Part shown: positions 33,894 to 44,557 of the stretch, in pieces
Numbering within the stretch: the first letter of the stretch is position 1
How the letters are laid out: every line of letters begins with the position of its first letter
Assembly (NCBI RefSeq): GCF_965363235.1
Contig: NC_134840.1
Span: 85,408,916 to 85,472,915, forward strand
Source: Mytilus galloprovincialis
Taxonomy: Eukaryota > Mollusca > Bivalvia > Mytilida > Mytilidae
Direction of reading: 5' to 3'
DNA: 64,000 nt
Notes under the pieces: model-generated
Databases searched by the model: none
Seen by the model: the letters and a program-made list of their open reading frames with translations, nothing else
What the model was told of the DNA's origin: nothing
Program-made: the position numbers and the translations under genes

Positions 33894-35681
33894 ACAAATT
33901 CAAAGAAGAGGAGAAAAGTGACAAAGAAAATAAAATGACGATGCAATACCGTAACAAAACTTTTGGTGTATCTGACGAATTGAAGGAGCTGGAGGCGGAA
34001 GTGGAAGCATCTATTAGAGCAGGTAACTTCCTTAGTTAATTTGCAGCTTGTATATTTTACGAGTTTTTCTGGACTTCATTTCTATTTTTGTTCCGTAAAA
34101 AAATACAATAATACTTTCTAAAAAGAAATTATAAAGATAAGGAGATGTGGTGCGATTACCAATGAGAAATCTCTCCATCAGAGACAAATGACGTAGAAGT
34201 TTAATTAGGAATGTAGGTCATCGTACGGCCTTCAACAATGAGCGAATATCATACCGCATAGTCAGCTACAAAAGGGCCCGAAATGACAAATACCCGTTGA
34301 TATTGTTTAAGAGCTTAAGAATTATCATCGTTTGTTGGATCTGTATACCTCATTCCATCTCGTCATTTTTTCAATGATAAATAATAATAATAAAACGAGA
34401 CCGCGAGGGCTAACTGATATTTCAGCTAATATAAAAAAAAAATACGATAATGACATTACTAGATTCTATTATATGCTTTAACAATTATGATCACAGAGTA
34501 TATGGTACTTGTTTATTTAGTGAGATACTAATAGGGATATTTAATTTTTTCCACTTTCTATGACCAACAGGTAAAACGCTGAAGAATGTTGGAGATATTT
34601 TTAAGGTAATTAGAATATCAATTATATGCATGGTCATCTTAATCTGGGAACAGTATATATCTAACATAATATATATGTTCCTGTTTTAATAAATTGCCTG
34701 TTTACAAAACTTTTGATTTTTTAGAGAAAAAAAAGGATTTTATTATCCCAGGCATAGATTACATTAACCGCATTTGACACACCTTTTTGGAATTTTGGGT
34801 ACTCAATGTTCTTTAACTTTGCACTTGTTTAGATAAATAACTATTTTGTTCTGAGAGTGTCACTGATGAGTCTAATGTAGACGAAACGCGAATCTGGTGT
34901 AATAAATTATAATCGTGGTACCTTTGATAGCTATTGTACATGACAAATAATTAATTATTATAGGATACAGGCCTAAACTGTAAACTTAATGGAGGTTTAG
35001 GAAAAGAAATGAAAAAGGAGGAAAGGAGGCTAAAAAGAAAACAGAAAAAAGAGGAGAAAAGACAAAAGAAATTAGATAGAGAAGAGGAAATGATTATCAA
35101 AAAGTACACTAAAAGAATAGAAATGATAATGGAAAGGTATAATAAGGCTGATAAAGAACAACGGAAGAAAGACGAAAAGAGAAGAAAGCAAGTCGAAAAG
35201 CATGAGAGAAAAGCTCAAAAGATGTTGGAAAAAGGTATTCATTTTATAGAAATGTACACTTTCTATATTGTCGTGATGGTTCATTCCATGTGGACGTCTT
35301 TGACAAGACCAGCAATATTTTCGTATTGCAACAAACACATGTCAATGAAGTATTCAAACATCGTATAAACTTGAAATTTATAAATCCCAATGCAATAAGA
35401 AACACTTTATCCTTTGGTATTTAAATAAGTGTGTCGTTGCAACATAATAACACTTATTATTTTTATATTATGATTTCAAACTTTCATGAACCAATTTGAT
35501 TTTAAACTTTCATGAACCAATTTGATTTTAAACTTTCATGAACTCATTTGATTATAAACTTTCATGAACGTAATTGATTTTGACACTTGTTTTTACAGAA
35601 AAGAAGAAAATGGAGACAGAATGTGTCAAAGATGGAAAGATAGCAAGCATTCAGGAATTATTTCGAATGTTTTCTTGTTAA
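33894..35681 (+). CDS. Lys/Glu-rich coiled-coil protein, four coding exons
   Basis: The exons are 33894-34022 (start ATG 33935), 34571-34605, 34964-35234 and 35599-35681. The coding lengths (88+35+271+83) give 158 codons and a TAA at 35679. All introns have GT...AG ends, and phases agree at each junction. The acidic N-terminus has NKTFGVSDELKELEAEVEA; exon 2 adds GKTLKNVGDIFK; exon 3 is a highly charged helix (KKEERRLKRKQKKEEKRQKK and onward) likely to form a coiled coil. The end is KIASIQELFRMFSC. There is no signal peptide or membrane segment. I do not recognise the family. A related last exon lies at 62541-62720. An AATAAA at 35846-35851 could be the polyadenylation signal, though it lies in a sequence also repeated near 58860. 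Role unknown; no function is proposed. Confidence 0.8.
34130..34305 (+). repeat. Short interspersed mussel repeat in intron 2
   Basis: AAGGAGATGTGGTGCGATTA, AAATCTCTCCATCAGAGACA and GTCATCGTACGGCCTTCAAC. It lies between coding exons 1 and 2 of the coiled-coil gene. Confidence 0.75.
34850..34935 (-). mobile_element. GGTACC-type element end fragment
   Basis: GTCACTGATGAGTCTAATGT, GACGAAACGCGAATCTGG and GGTACCTTTGATAGCTATTG match one end of the element at 36703-37075. It lies 30 bp before the acceptor of the main coiled-coil exon. Confidence 0.75.
35478..35581. repeat. 26-bp tandem repeat, four copies
   Basis: AAACTTTCATGAACCAATTT, then GATTTT, repeated four times with changes in the last two. 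It is in the last intron of the coiled-coil gene, ending about 17 bp before the acceptor. Confidence 0.85.
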
Positions 35682-35739
35682 AAACCACAGAAAAAATTGT
35701 AGTTTGATAAATTCATATTTTTGCATAATATCAATTTTT

Positions 35740-36110
35740 CTTTATTTTATCACTGTTTTTTGTATTATATTAAATTTTCGTTATTTTTATTCTTGTTTTT
35801 CATTTTATATTTTTTGAAACAATGAGACGTCAAAATGGAATTATGAATAAAGAGAAGCCACAAAATGGACTTGCCTCTCGTAAGATGTAAATAATCTGGA
35901 ACGAAATACAATTTTGGTCTCAAACGTAGCAAGTGCGCTAAACTCAAATCTTGACTAGGATTATTTAAAAGATTATGTGGTATAACTGCCAAAAAGACCA
36001 ATGACACTGAAATTAATCAATATAGGCACCATATAGCCTTCAACGATGAGCAAAGTCCATAGCACAAAGACAGTTATGAAAGGCTCCGAATGACAAATTT
36101 TAAACAAGTT
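35740..36110 (+). repeat. 3' flank shared with 58130-59090, plus short mussel repeat
   Basis: TTTGTATTATATTAAATTTT, then AATGAGACGTCAAAATGGAA and AAATACAATTTTGGTCTCAA, align with 58185-58945. The short mussel repeat follows at 35950-36110. The 58-kb copy has a 0.6-kb insertion where this copy is uninterrupted. Confidence 0.75.
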
Positions 36111-36214
36111 AAACGAGAAAAGTAACGGCCTAATTAATGTACAAAACAATTTACTTCTTTCATATCAATATATCCTTGAATCGACCTCATACAAACGCTA
36201 TAATTTGTACAAGT

Positions 36215-36500
36215 ATTAGCCTTTCAAAAAGGGCTTGTCGTCTCTTAACTGATGAAAATGAAAAATGTAATTAATATGCATGAGTATTGATCAGGCAAAA
36301 TCTAATTGCTAAAATAGAGGGGACAAATCCGATACTCTACGGGATTGTAGGACATTTATTATGTTTGGATTGTCCTAACTAATCAATAAACTTTGATTAT
36401 TCACGTCTCGTAATATCTTCCAATCAGGTAGTAAGAAGCATTCACGCACTGACTGTCCATCGTTCAATTCTTAATACCGTCTCCTAGTAGTAATATAACA
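36215..36500. repeat. Segment shared with 42590-42836
   Basis: CAAAATCTAATTGCTAAAAT, then AGAGGGGACAAATCC, matches 42803-42836, where a LINE is joined on directly. The upstream GTCGTCTCTTAACTGATGAA also matches. Function unknown. Confidence 0.6.
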
Positions 36501-36544
36501 TCACATTTAGGTCACGGTCTGATGAACCCTCCCGATCCGACAGA

Positions 36545-36640
36545 ACAGAGACACACAGAAATTAACAACTATAGGCCAACGTACGGCCTTCAACAATGAT
36601 CAAAGCCAATACCACAGTCAGCTATAAAAGGTAACGGCCT
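36545..36640 (+). repeat. Short interspersed mussel repeat, partial
   Basis: CACAGAAATTAACAACTATA, GGCCAACGTACGGCCTTCAA and ACCACAGTCAGCTATAAAAG. Confidence 0.75.
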
Positions 36641-36702
36641 AATATATGTACATTTTACACACCAAATATTTGCTTTCGTATTTCAAATAGTATATTAATC
36701 CG

Positions 36703-37075
36703 GGTACCTTTGATAATTATTTACACCACTGGGTCGATGCCACTGCTGTTGGACGTTTCGTCCCCGAGGGTATCACCAGCCCAGTAGTCATCACTTCGGT
36801 GTTGACATGAATATCAATTATGTGGTCATTTTTATAATTTTTCTGAACATAAAACTTTGAATTTTCGAAAAACTAAGGATTTTCTTATCCCAGGAATAGA
36901 TTACCTTAGCCGTATTTGGCACAACTTTTTGGAATTTTGGATCCTCAATGCTCTTCAACTTCGTACTTGTTTGGCTTTATAAATATTTTGATATTATGAG
37001 CGTCACTGATGAGTCTTATGTAGACTAAACGCGCGTCTGGCATACTAAATTATAATCCTGGTACCTTTGATAACT
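36703..37075 (-). mobile_element. GGTACC-type element, full length (about 370 bp)
   Basis: It begins GGTACCTTTGATAATTATTT and ends with the direct repeat GGTACCTTTGATAACTATTC. The interior has GGGTCGATGCCACTGCTG, GACGTTTCGTCCCCGAGG, GATTTTCTTATCCCAGGAAT and GAGCGTCACTGATGAGTCTT. Ends in direct orientation, and the tandem copy at 61081-61522, suggest a unit that can exist as a tandem array. Non-coding. Confidence 0.8.
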
Positions 37076-37649
37076 ATTCACAAGAGGACCTAACCGCAAA
37101 ACTTGACCAATGAACACTGCAACTTTTTTATTTGCTGTGGTAGTTATTGGAATTTTATGCATTGGTTTTATTTTTGTATTTTGTTTTTTTTATTATATTC
37201 ATTTCTGACTTTGCTACTCCCATTATATTCAAAATAGCTCGTTGGAACCGTTCAAAATTGGGCTTAAGCCCCTTTTCTACAACTAAATCCATAATTCGTA
37301 CTCTTTGGATCAGATCCTTAGAATATTTGACTGAAACCCATATTATGACATTAATTAGAGACATTAGAAATATTGGAACAAAGCCCATTACGATGCATCA
37401 TTGTTCAAGGACAATTAAAGAGAGATAAATCTTGTTACGGTGATATAGAAATTCCTCGTTGTCAGAAGCACCTGTTTACTGTTACCACGTGTTTATTTTG
37501 AAATGTTAAAAAGGTGGATATGACACCCATTCTTATGTTTCGTGTAAATTTTAAAAGTGCTATAAATGGATATTATTTTCTTGAATTGGACAATACAAGT
37601 AATTATTAACCAACTAAGTACATTATTGCCAAAAATGACTGGTTATTAA

Positions 37650-37815
37650 AAATAACATATTTTCTGTAATGGCCCTGTTTTTCTGTAATGGCCTTGTTTT
37701 TTTCTGTAATGGCCCAGTTTTTCTGTAATGGCCCTGTTTTTCTGTAATGGTCCTGTTTTTCTGTAATGGCCCTGTTTTTTCTGTATTGGCCCTGTTTTTC
37801 TGTAATGGCCCTGTA
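37650..37815. repeat. 19-bp minisatellite, about eight copies
   Basis: The unit is TTTTTCTGTAATGGCCCTG with single-base variants. The GGCCATTACAG motif recurs in the foldback at 38050-38250, so the two may share an origin. Confidence 0.9.
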
Positions 37816-38042
37816 TTAATGCCCGGTTTGTCTGTATGAAGCACAGTTAGGGTTTTTAATAAAGTTAATAAAATTAAGTTGTAAAGAGTATATTTTTTTT
37901 TGTATTTTATTTAATTTAGTAACCAACAATCAACATTAAAGAACCATATATAGGGATCACTGTTCCTCCTGTTTTTCAACACATAACTTCTGTCAACTTA
38001 ATATCTTGGATATTTGGTATATTAACACATACACTTTTATTT

Positions 38043-38250
38043 AGTTGGTTAATAAATGTATTAAGAAATGAGTGTTTTTATAATGGCTCTGTTATATGTC
38101 CTCGGTCAGTAATAATGGCCTCGGATGTCTGTAATGGCCCTCGGCGTTGCCTCGGGCCATTACAGACTTCCTCGACCATTATAACAGACCTTGGACATAT
38201 AACAGGGCCATTATAAAAACACCCATTCATTAATACTATAGTAATGTAAA
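38043..38250. repeat. Foldback with about 44-bp arms
   Basis: The left arm has GAGTGTTTTTATAATGGCTC and TGTTATATGTCC; the right arm has GGACATATAACAGGGCCATT and ATAAAAACACCCATTC. The centre is itself nearly palindromic (GGCCCTCGGCGTTGCCTCGGGCC). Confidence 0.85.
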
Positions 38251-40401
38251 TCATATGTTATATTGATAGTTAATAAAATAATTTTCTGATAAAGAAGCCC
38301 GTTTTCGAAGGAACCCAGAAAAGGATCTCTATCTTTTTTATATTACAAACATAGGTTTTCAGTGATTGCGAAAAACAAACATCATTGATAAAAAGTTCTA
38401 ATTGCATATTGCATGCACATGGTTGTTAAAGTCAATAAGTCAATAAGCAAGTTTTTTTACTTTCAGAGCCAACTTGAACGAGTCAAAAAATACTTTCTAT
38501 GCTAGTTCAAATAATAATGACGAGTTGAATTTTTCCTGTGGAACCTTCATACGCAGAGAAAAAATTAATTTGCCTTTTAAGATTCAGAATAAGGGGACGA
38601 CCATTTGATATTCGGATATGGGGGGAGGGGGGGGGCAGGAGAATTTTGAAAATAAATAATCTAGCCTTGGTAATCACAAAAATAAATGGTTTGTTCTGTG
38701 GTAGTTTGAACATAAATTACCTGACTTGCACTGTATTGAAAATAAATAACTCAGCAGGTCTAATCTTTAAAAGTATTAGATCATGGCACCAGATTCTTCA
38801 TAAATTCATCTTTTTCACCCCAAACAAATCGGGAAACACTTCCCAAATTTTTTTAATAACAAAAGTATAAATATTAATATTAAAACATACTTGAAATGTC
38901 TGAAAATTGGTTTCATGGTTTCATTTAACTTGAGGTATATTGTCTCAGGAAATCTTACAGTCTCACTTTTATTTTAAGAAGGTCGTAACTACATGAAGGA
39001 AATTTCAATACCAAACGCTTGTCTTCATATCAAATTGTGTTCACGGCCTTGCAAGATGAAAGTTCTGTTTTCCCTCAGATTTATAGCCCTGATTTTTCGG
39101 GATCAATGCTTCTTATTTATTTGTCTTTTGTTTGTTGATTGCCCTTCTGTATTCTGTTAGTTTTGCATTCCTTTTGTTATCTAGTAATTTTGTTATGAAC
39201 TTGATCATGAGTTTAAAAAAAACAGCAGCCACAGACTTAACTATGTGAATTCCCTTTTTGCTTTATCATGCATATTGGTCTTTTGATGTTGTCTCTAGAA
39301 ACTTGTCTTACACAGAATTTATACATTTTGCTTTAAGACCAAAAATTGTCAAAAAATTATTAAAACAAAACTTCATTTTCAAATTATGAAAGGGTCTTCG
39401 GAACACCAAGAAAGCATGATTTTGCGTCATTTGTTCTATAGCTTCACCTTCAGGCTTCTTGGCAAGTTGGGCCTTCAGTGGCTCCAAGACCCTTCAAAAA
39501 AATGTTTGCCTCACTCCGCTCGGCTTAGTATGTTTGCCAATACATTTAAAAGTGCCTAGTTATAACAAAACTTTAATACTATGAACGTGCAATACAAGTA
39601 TATGCAGTTAGCTTTTAAAAGATTCAGACATTTCTGCAGAGGGGGTGATTAATCTAATTAAATGGTACATAATGACTTGACTATACTATATATATATAAC
39701 AAACAAATCATATCAAAATTGTATGTTTTCGTATATCAAAAATATAGTTGTGAAAATGAATAATCAGTCCCTTGCTCTAATGAAAATGAAAAATCTTGCT
39801 TCAATAGTGCAGAAAATGAATAATATGTCCTCTTGGTTTACAAAAATAAATAACCGATCAAAAACAAATCCTCCCCCCTCCCCCCCCCCCCCCCGAATAT
39901 CAAATGGTCGTTTTTGGACTTGATCTTTCCAAAGGAACTAACTATCAAAGAGTACCGATTGGTCGTCCGTAGTCAGGTCAACAAAATTATAAAAGCCATT
40001 TTTTCTGCACTTTCGGGGGCGACTGACATTCTCTTTTGCCTAACCAAACTTGGCTTCTACGTTTCCAGCCACTATCCACACCCCCTACCCCAACGCATGC
40101 TCCTCTATTCTCAGCCCCCCCCCCCTCTTGATAAAAAATCAGTGAAACAAAAATTGAGAATGTTGTTTTTAGGGTGATTTGAAATAACTGATGCACGGTG
40201 ATTACAGAGGCAGTTTCAGCGATTTAAAAAACGGAGGGGGGTCATAAATTAAAAAAAATGGTCACCTTATGTCTCTTTTTATGCATTGAATGGGGGATAG
40301 GATGGGTCCTGATAATGTGTTATAATGTGTAGAATAACAACTGATAAAATGTTTTGTATTATAATTGGCGCTATAAAAAAGGGTAATGATATCTATATAT
40401 A
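38251..40401. other. Intergenic stretch with G-run and C-run element ends
   Basis: GGGGACGACCATTTGATATT at about 38594, followed by a G-run, matches the left end of the element at 18352. A C-run then GAATATCAAATGGTCGT at about 39870-39913 matches its right end, with the terminal CCCC lost. Both are bordered by GAAAATAAATAA-like blocks. They may be two solo ends or one 1.3-kb element. No supported gene; the 110- and 87-codon frames here are chance. Confidence 0.5.
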
Positions 40402-41705
40402 CAGTCCGCCAAAAGTTAAGCACCACCTACTTTTATTGCATCGATTTTTTTTTCAAATTTAAAAAATCAATTATTCCTCGAAAAACAGAAAACAAGCATA
40501 TAGCAATTTTGCTAATGTATACCATAAACAAACCACACATATAATTTTGGTCACTTATGAAGGTTCTATGCATGTACGTTTTTCGTTCATAGAAATAGTG
40601 TAAATTACACAATTTTAGAAATGGAATTTAAGTTTCACTGTGATTTTATTTTTTTACAACAATTAATCACCCAATATCATTAAAATTTTCTACACATAAT
40701 CTTTGGTATGTTCGGCAAATTTGATGTCAATATTTGAGTCAATAGCATGTGTAACAACCTCATTTCCGGTACAGTTTCATAACACGACGTATCTTTCTCG
40801 GTACAAGCCTTCAAAACTTTAGTTGGGGAAATCTGTTGCATTAAACAACAAATGCCACTTAAAATCGACAAACTTTTGTAAAGGTGAAACTCTGCGATTG
40901 AGATTTCCGACAATGGCATCTCAGACATGTTTGATAGGGTTTATGTATGGAGTCAAGGAAGGCCAAAAATTAGTGTAAATGGCTGTTAGCTCTTTGGACT
41001 CGGTTAAAATTCTTGCTCTGTGTGGTATAGCGTTGTTATTCAGGTACAAGGGTCTTGACAATGTTGACGCAAGTGGGGGATTATTAAAATGACGGACTGC
41101 AATGTGTTAAGGCACCAAATCTCTGTATGTCTGTCCGTTTATGTTACCCTGCAAAATATGCATACCCAGCTTATAACGGTATAAGAAGCAACCCCGTACT
41201 GGAACACTACCAGCAATGAATGCAGTCCTTGTGCAAAAAATGTTTTTGGTCATAGGCCGTTTTTTCCCCTGCGAAATTCGTATTATGGCGTCTACTGGCA
41301 GGAAAGGAAACTGACTCCCATCTGATCAATGAGTGTTTTGTCAGGTTCTTATGTTCAAGCATAGATGGTCATTATCCCATTTAAACCTGACGGTAGAGTG
41401 CCTGCTTGAAGGTACAGGTCTCTATACACCACGACTTGCTCTTCGTTTGCCGCTATGAAGTCGACGGACCAATGTACGAACACTAACACGACCACCTGGA
41501 GAAACAGTGTATTTGTAAACGCACAGATAATCTCTGATAAAAGGTTGTTTGACTGGTTTATTGGAATTCAATCTTTTTGGTCGTAATGAATTTTCTTAGT
41601 GTATGTTAGGGGTAATTCATTACACCAAAAATTGATATTTTTTTTGCAATAGTTAAAAAAATATTGCCAGTTATATTTCGGTGGTGCTTAACTTTTGGCG
41701 GACTG
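40402..41705 (-). mobile_element. Tc1/mariner-type transposon, dead
   Basis: The ends are CAGTCCGCCAAAAGTTAAGC (continuing ACCACC) and the reverse complement at 41681-41705, flanked by TA. The length of 1304 bp fits a full Tc1-like element. On the minus strand at about 40965-40926 the sequence reads WPSLTPYINPIKHV, a degenerate form of the WP.QSPDLNPIEH.W motif around the second catalytic Asp, here changed to Tyr. Upstream frames contain several stops. Confidence 0.9.
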
Positions 41706-42589
41706 TATATATATATATATATATATATAAAGTTTGTTCTAAAAGACAACAACCCGCCCATGGAGCAGACAACATCCAAAGGCCACAGATACATGCTTTC
41801 AGAGTAGAGGATATATATTAAAAACATCAAAATGAAATTCGCCTCGTGCAATGATCTTATAGTTTGTAAAAAAACAAATTGAGTTAGAAATTTACATAAG
41901 TCATGCTGAAGGCCAAAAATGTTGAAGAGTAGTTCCAAAGATATTGATAATGAAGCGTGGTCCGATGAAAACTATTTCAGCTCTCTTTTGCTTTTACAGA
42001 GTCAGCATATAAGACATTATTTTAGTCTTTGCGTGCTATAAAACGAGAGGGCGGAGTTTTACTCAAAATAATTAGGTATTGTTCTTAAATTTTTTGGAAG
42101 AATTTAGTTACTTCTATCTAATGTAATTGTCATTGAGGAAATGCAAGCTTTTGGTAATAGTGTCACACTTATTTAAGCCATGATGGGCTGCATAAAACAT
42201 ACAATTCAGGAAAACACATTTTGACAACATAAGTCATGAAACATATATTTTTAACTTTGTGATCATTGTCCTCTACAGAAAAAAAACATGGTCTGGCCTA
42301 TTTATTGTTGTTCTTTATGCATTGGTGAATTTAAATGTATATTTTACTTCAGTAAGATTTATCTTAAATTTTGTACAAGTTAAAACCATTTTTAAGCAAT
42401 ATTTTTTACAGGTTATAACATGTATGTATTACCCTTGTGAATGATTTTGGGGGTTATAGTCCTAACGGTTTAGGAATTAGGGCCCAAAGGGGCCTTTATT
42501 TAGTTCCAAGACAATAAGTTGTGGTAAGTATATCAATTGCTCTGAAATTACCACAATGCTTAATACCATAAGTAGAACAAGTAATAGCT
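41706..42589. other. AT-rich stretch with a fragment of the GGGGTTAT repeat
   Basis: At 42440-42590, GGGGGTTATAGTCCTAACGG, GGGCCCAAAGGGGCC and ACCATAAGTAGAAC match 50690-50820, part of the family 3 repeats. A short AT run follows the Tc1 end at about 41706-41730. No gene seen. Confidence 0.5.
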
Positions 42590-42836
42590 TTTCGAAAAGA
42601 TACTAGCCGTCTCTTAGCTGATGAAGATTAATTCATTTAGAATAGCCTTGCATGTCAATCAACAAAATTTACCACACACGTGAGGTCACACGTTATGAAG
42701 CAGTTTATCGTTTAATTGTGTGTGTTTACAAAACTCCGGGAGATTCGGCTATTAATAGATAAAAGTTAGGCTGTGTACCAATATCCATGATTAATGACCA
42801 GCCAAAATCTAATTGCTAAAATAGAGAGGACAAATC

Positions 42837-43740
42837 CAATTCAATTCAATTCTTTATTAACCAAATGTTTTACAACATATAGGTACAAGTATAATCAATA
42901 TATACTAAATATATATTACAAAAATATACGATCATGACAAAACAGACAGAAGTTTTAAATACACAAAAAATAAAAATATAATTCCAAATAGCAAATATTT
43001 GTAACAAATGAATTACAAATCATTTTTACTGAAAACAGTCATATCTGAGCTTCAGTGCTCTAAATATATATATATTCCCAAGTTGCACAAGTCTTTTACA
43101 TTAGTAGTGCTTAATAATTGTAAAAGCCAATAATATGGTTAAATCAAACATTCACGCAAATAGAATATAATGGACATCATAAAATAAAATGCATTTCATC
43201 CTCAATATCATCAATACACAATGTACAGGTTCTAAGGTTTCTATAAACATTGGAATACCTTCCCTTCTCTATCGCTAGAGTATGTGATGACAATCTAAAT
43301 TTAACAATACACTTTTTATAAATTTCCCATATTTCAGAAACATAACATAGAATACTACTCACATCTGTATCAAATAATGACAATAACGTTGCATAATTAA
43401 ATGAAAATTGTCTAATGTTACTAAATAAACAAAACATAGCTTTTCTACCTTGTTCTGCAACTTTTTTTTGTGCAACAGCAAATTTTCCATTAAAATTAAG
43501 AACAATACCTAGATATGCAAATGTGTTAACAATATCAATTTGTACATGATCATAAAACCATTTATCTTCATCCTTTACTACGCCCCCATTTCTAAAAATT
43601 ACAATTGGTTTTATCAATATTAACAGTTAATTTCCATTTCTTGGTATAAATATACAATGCATTTAACATCTCCTGCAAACCATGTTTGGTTTCCGAAAAA
43701 ATGACCATGTCATCTGCATACATTAATAAAAATAGACTTA
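42837..43740 (-). pseudogene. LINE (non-LTR retrotransposon) 3' fragment
   Basis: The minus strand at 43735-43625 reads LFLLMYADDMVIFSETKHGL, where YADD is the reverse transcriptase catalytic motif. After a one-base shift near 43615 it continues IVIFRNGGVV, FAYLGIVLNFNGKF and GRKAMFCLFSNIRQF. It then jumps from LCYVSEIWE to KFRLSSHTLAIEKGR and a CTLC...DEMHF block, which looks like an internal deletion of the intervening region. The 3' end is a pentanucleotide tail of ATTGA units (about 42837-42852). The 5' end is truncated at about 43740. Confidence 0.85.
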
Positions 43741-43845
43741 ATTCTTTCACGTGTGGCGGCCATATTGGTTTGGTTACAACTATGTGAAGAAGCCTCTAGA
43801 ACCATGACCTAAACATAAATAGTCTCTGAAAGCGTAAACTTTAAA

Positions 43846-44557
43846 CAGAGACATATAATACAATATTTTAGAGTTGAAAAGAAATTTGAAGCCTATTATA
43901 CAACATCTATTTGTCTTACTTTTAAACGTTACTTCCTACATGTATGTCATATAACATTCTGCAGGTTTTTATTATGCTAAATCTATTTTAAATTTCTTTT
44001 GTCATGTATAGACCTTTCAAGCTTGCTATTAGGTACAAATATTTGATATGTTTATCAATTGTTAAACGTTATACAGTGAACATACAATGTAAGTTGCTGA
44101 CATAATCTTTATTTAGTCTCTGCTTCTATATATTTTGTAGATCTCATGAGGGTATTGAAGGGGTTTACAATGAGGGTCTGGAAGCAGGGGGCGGATCCAC
44201 CCATTTTAAAAAGGGGGTTCCCCACTCAAGATAAAGGGGAAGCTGAATGGACCGACTTTAAATTAGTCTGCATTTGATTATTATCATCATTTCAGCACAT
44301 TATAGTATAAACAAATTGGTAGAATTAGTAAAATGTATCTTTTGAATATACTTACATGCTTTAGCTGTGAAAACAATGGACATAAACGATAAAAAAAATC
44401 TTTAAGCGTATCGTCTCGCTTTACAACAATGGCGAAATTTGCTCATCTTCGTCCCAGGTCACATCATCATCCCAAGCACTTCCGGTGGCCAAGTGATTTC
44501 ATTGGCCGTTATATAGACTCTACTAGAGTTGCCAATCTCTTGTATTATATGTCTCTG
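43846..44557. mobile_element. 712-bp inverted-repeat element with CTTTAAA duplication
   Basis: The ends are CAGAGACATATAATACAA and its exact reverse complement. CTTTAAA occurs on both sides (43839-43845 and 44558-44564), with one more shared base possible. The CAGAG-type end and 7-8-bp duplication suggest hAT mobilisation. The interior has a GGGGGCGGATCCACCC-like repeat fragment near 44187 and no transposase. Confidence 0.85.

Noticed and set aside
37147..37428. 93-codon plus-strand frame with a hydrophobic start
   Set aside because: AT-rich, no recognised motif, an equally long frame on the other strand, and directly next to a mobile element.
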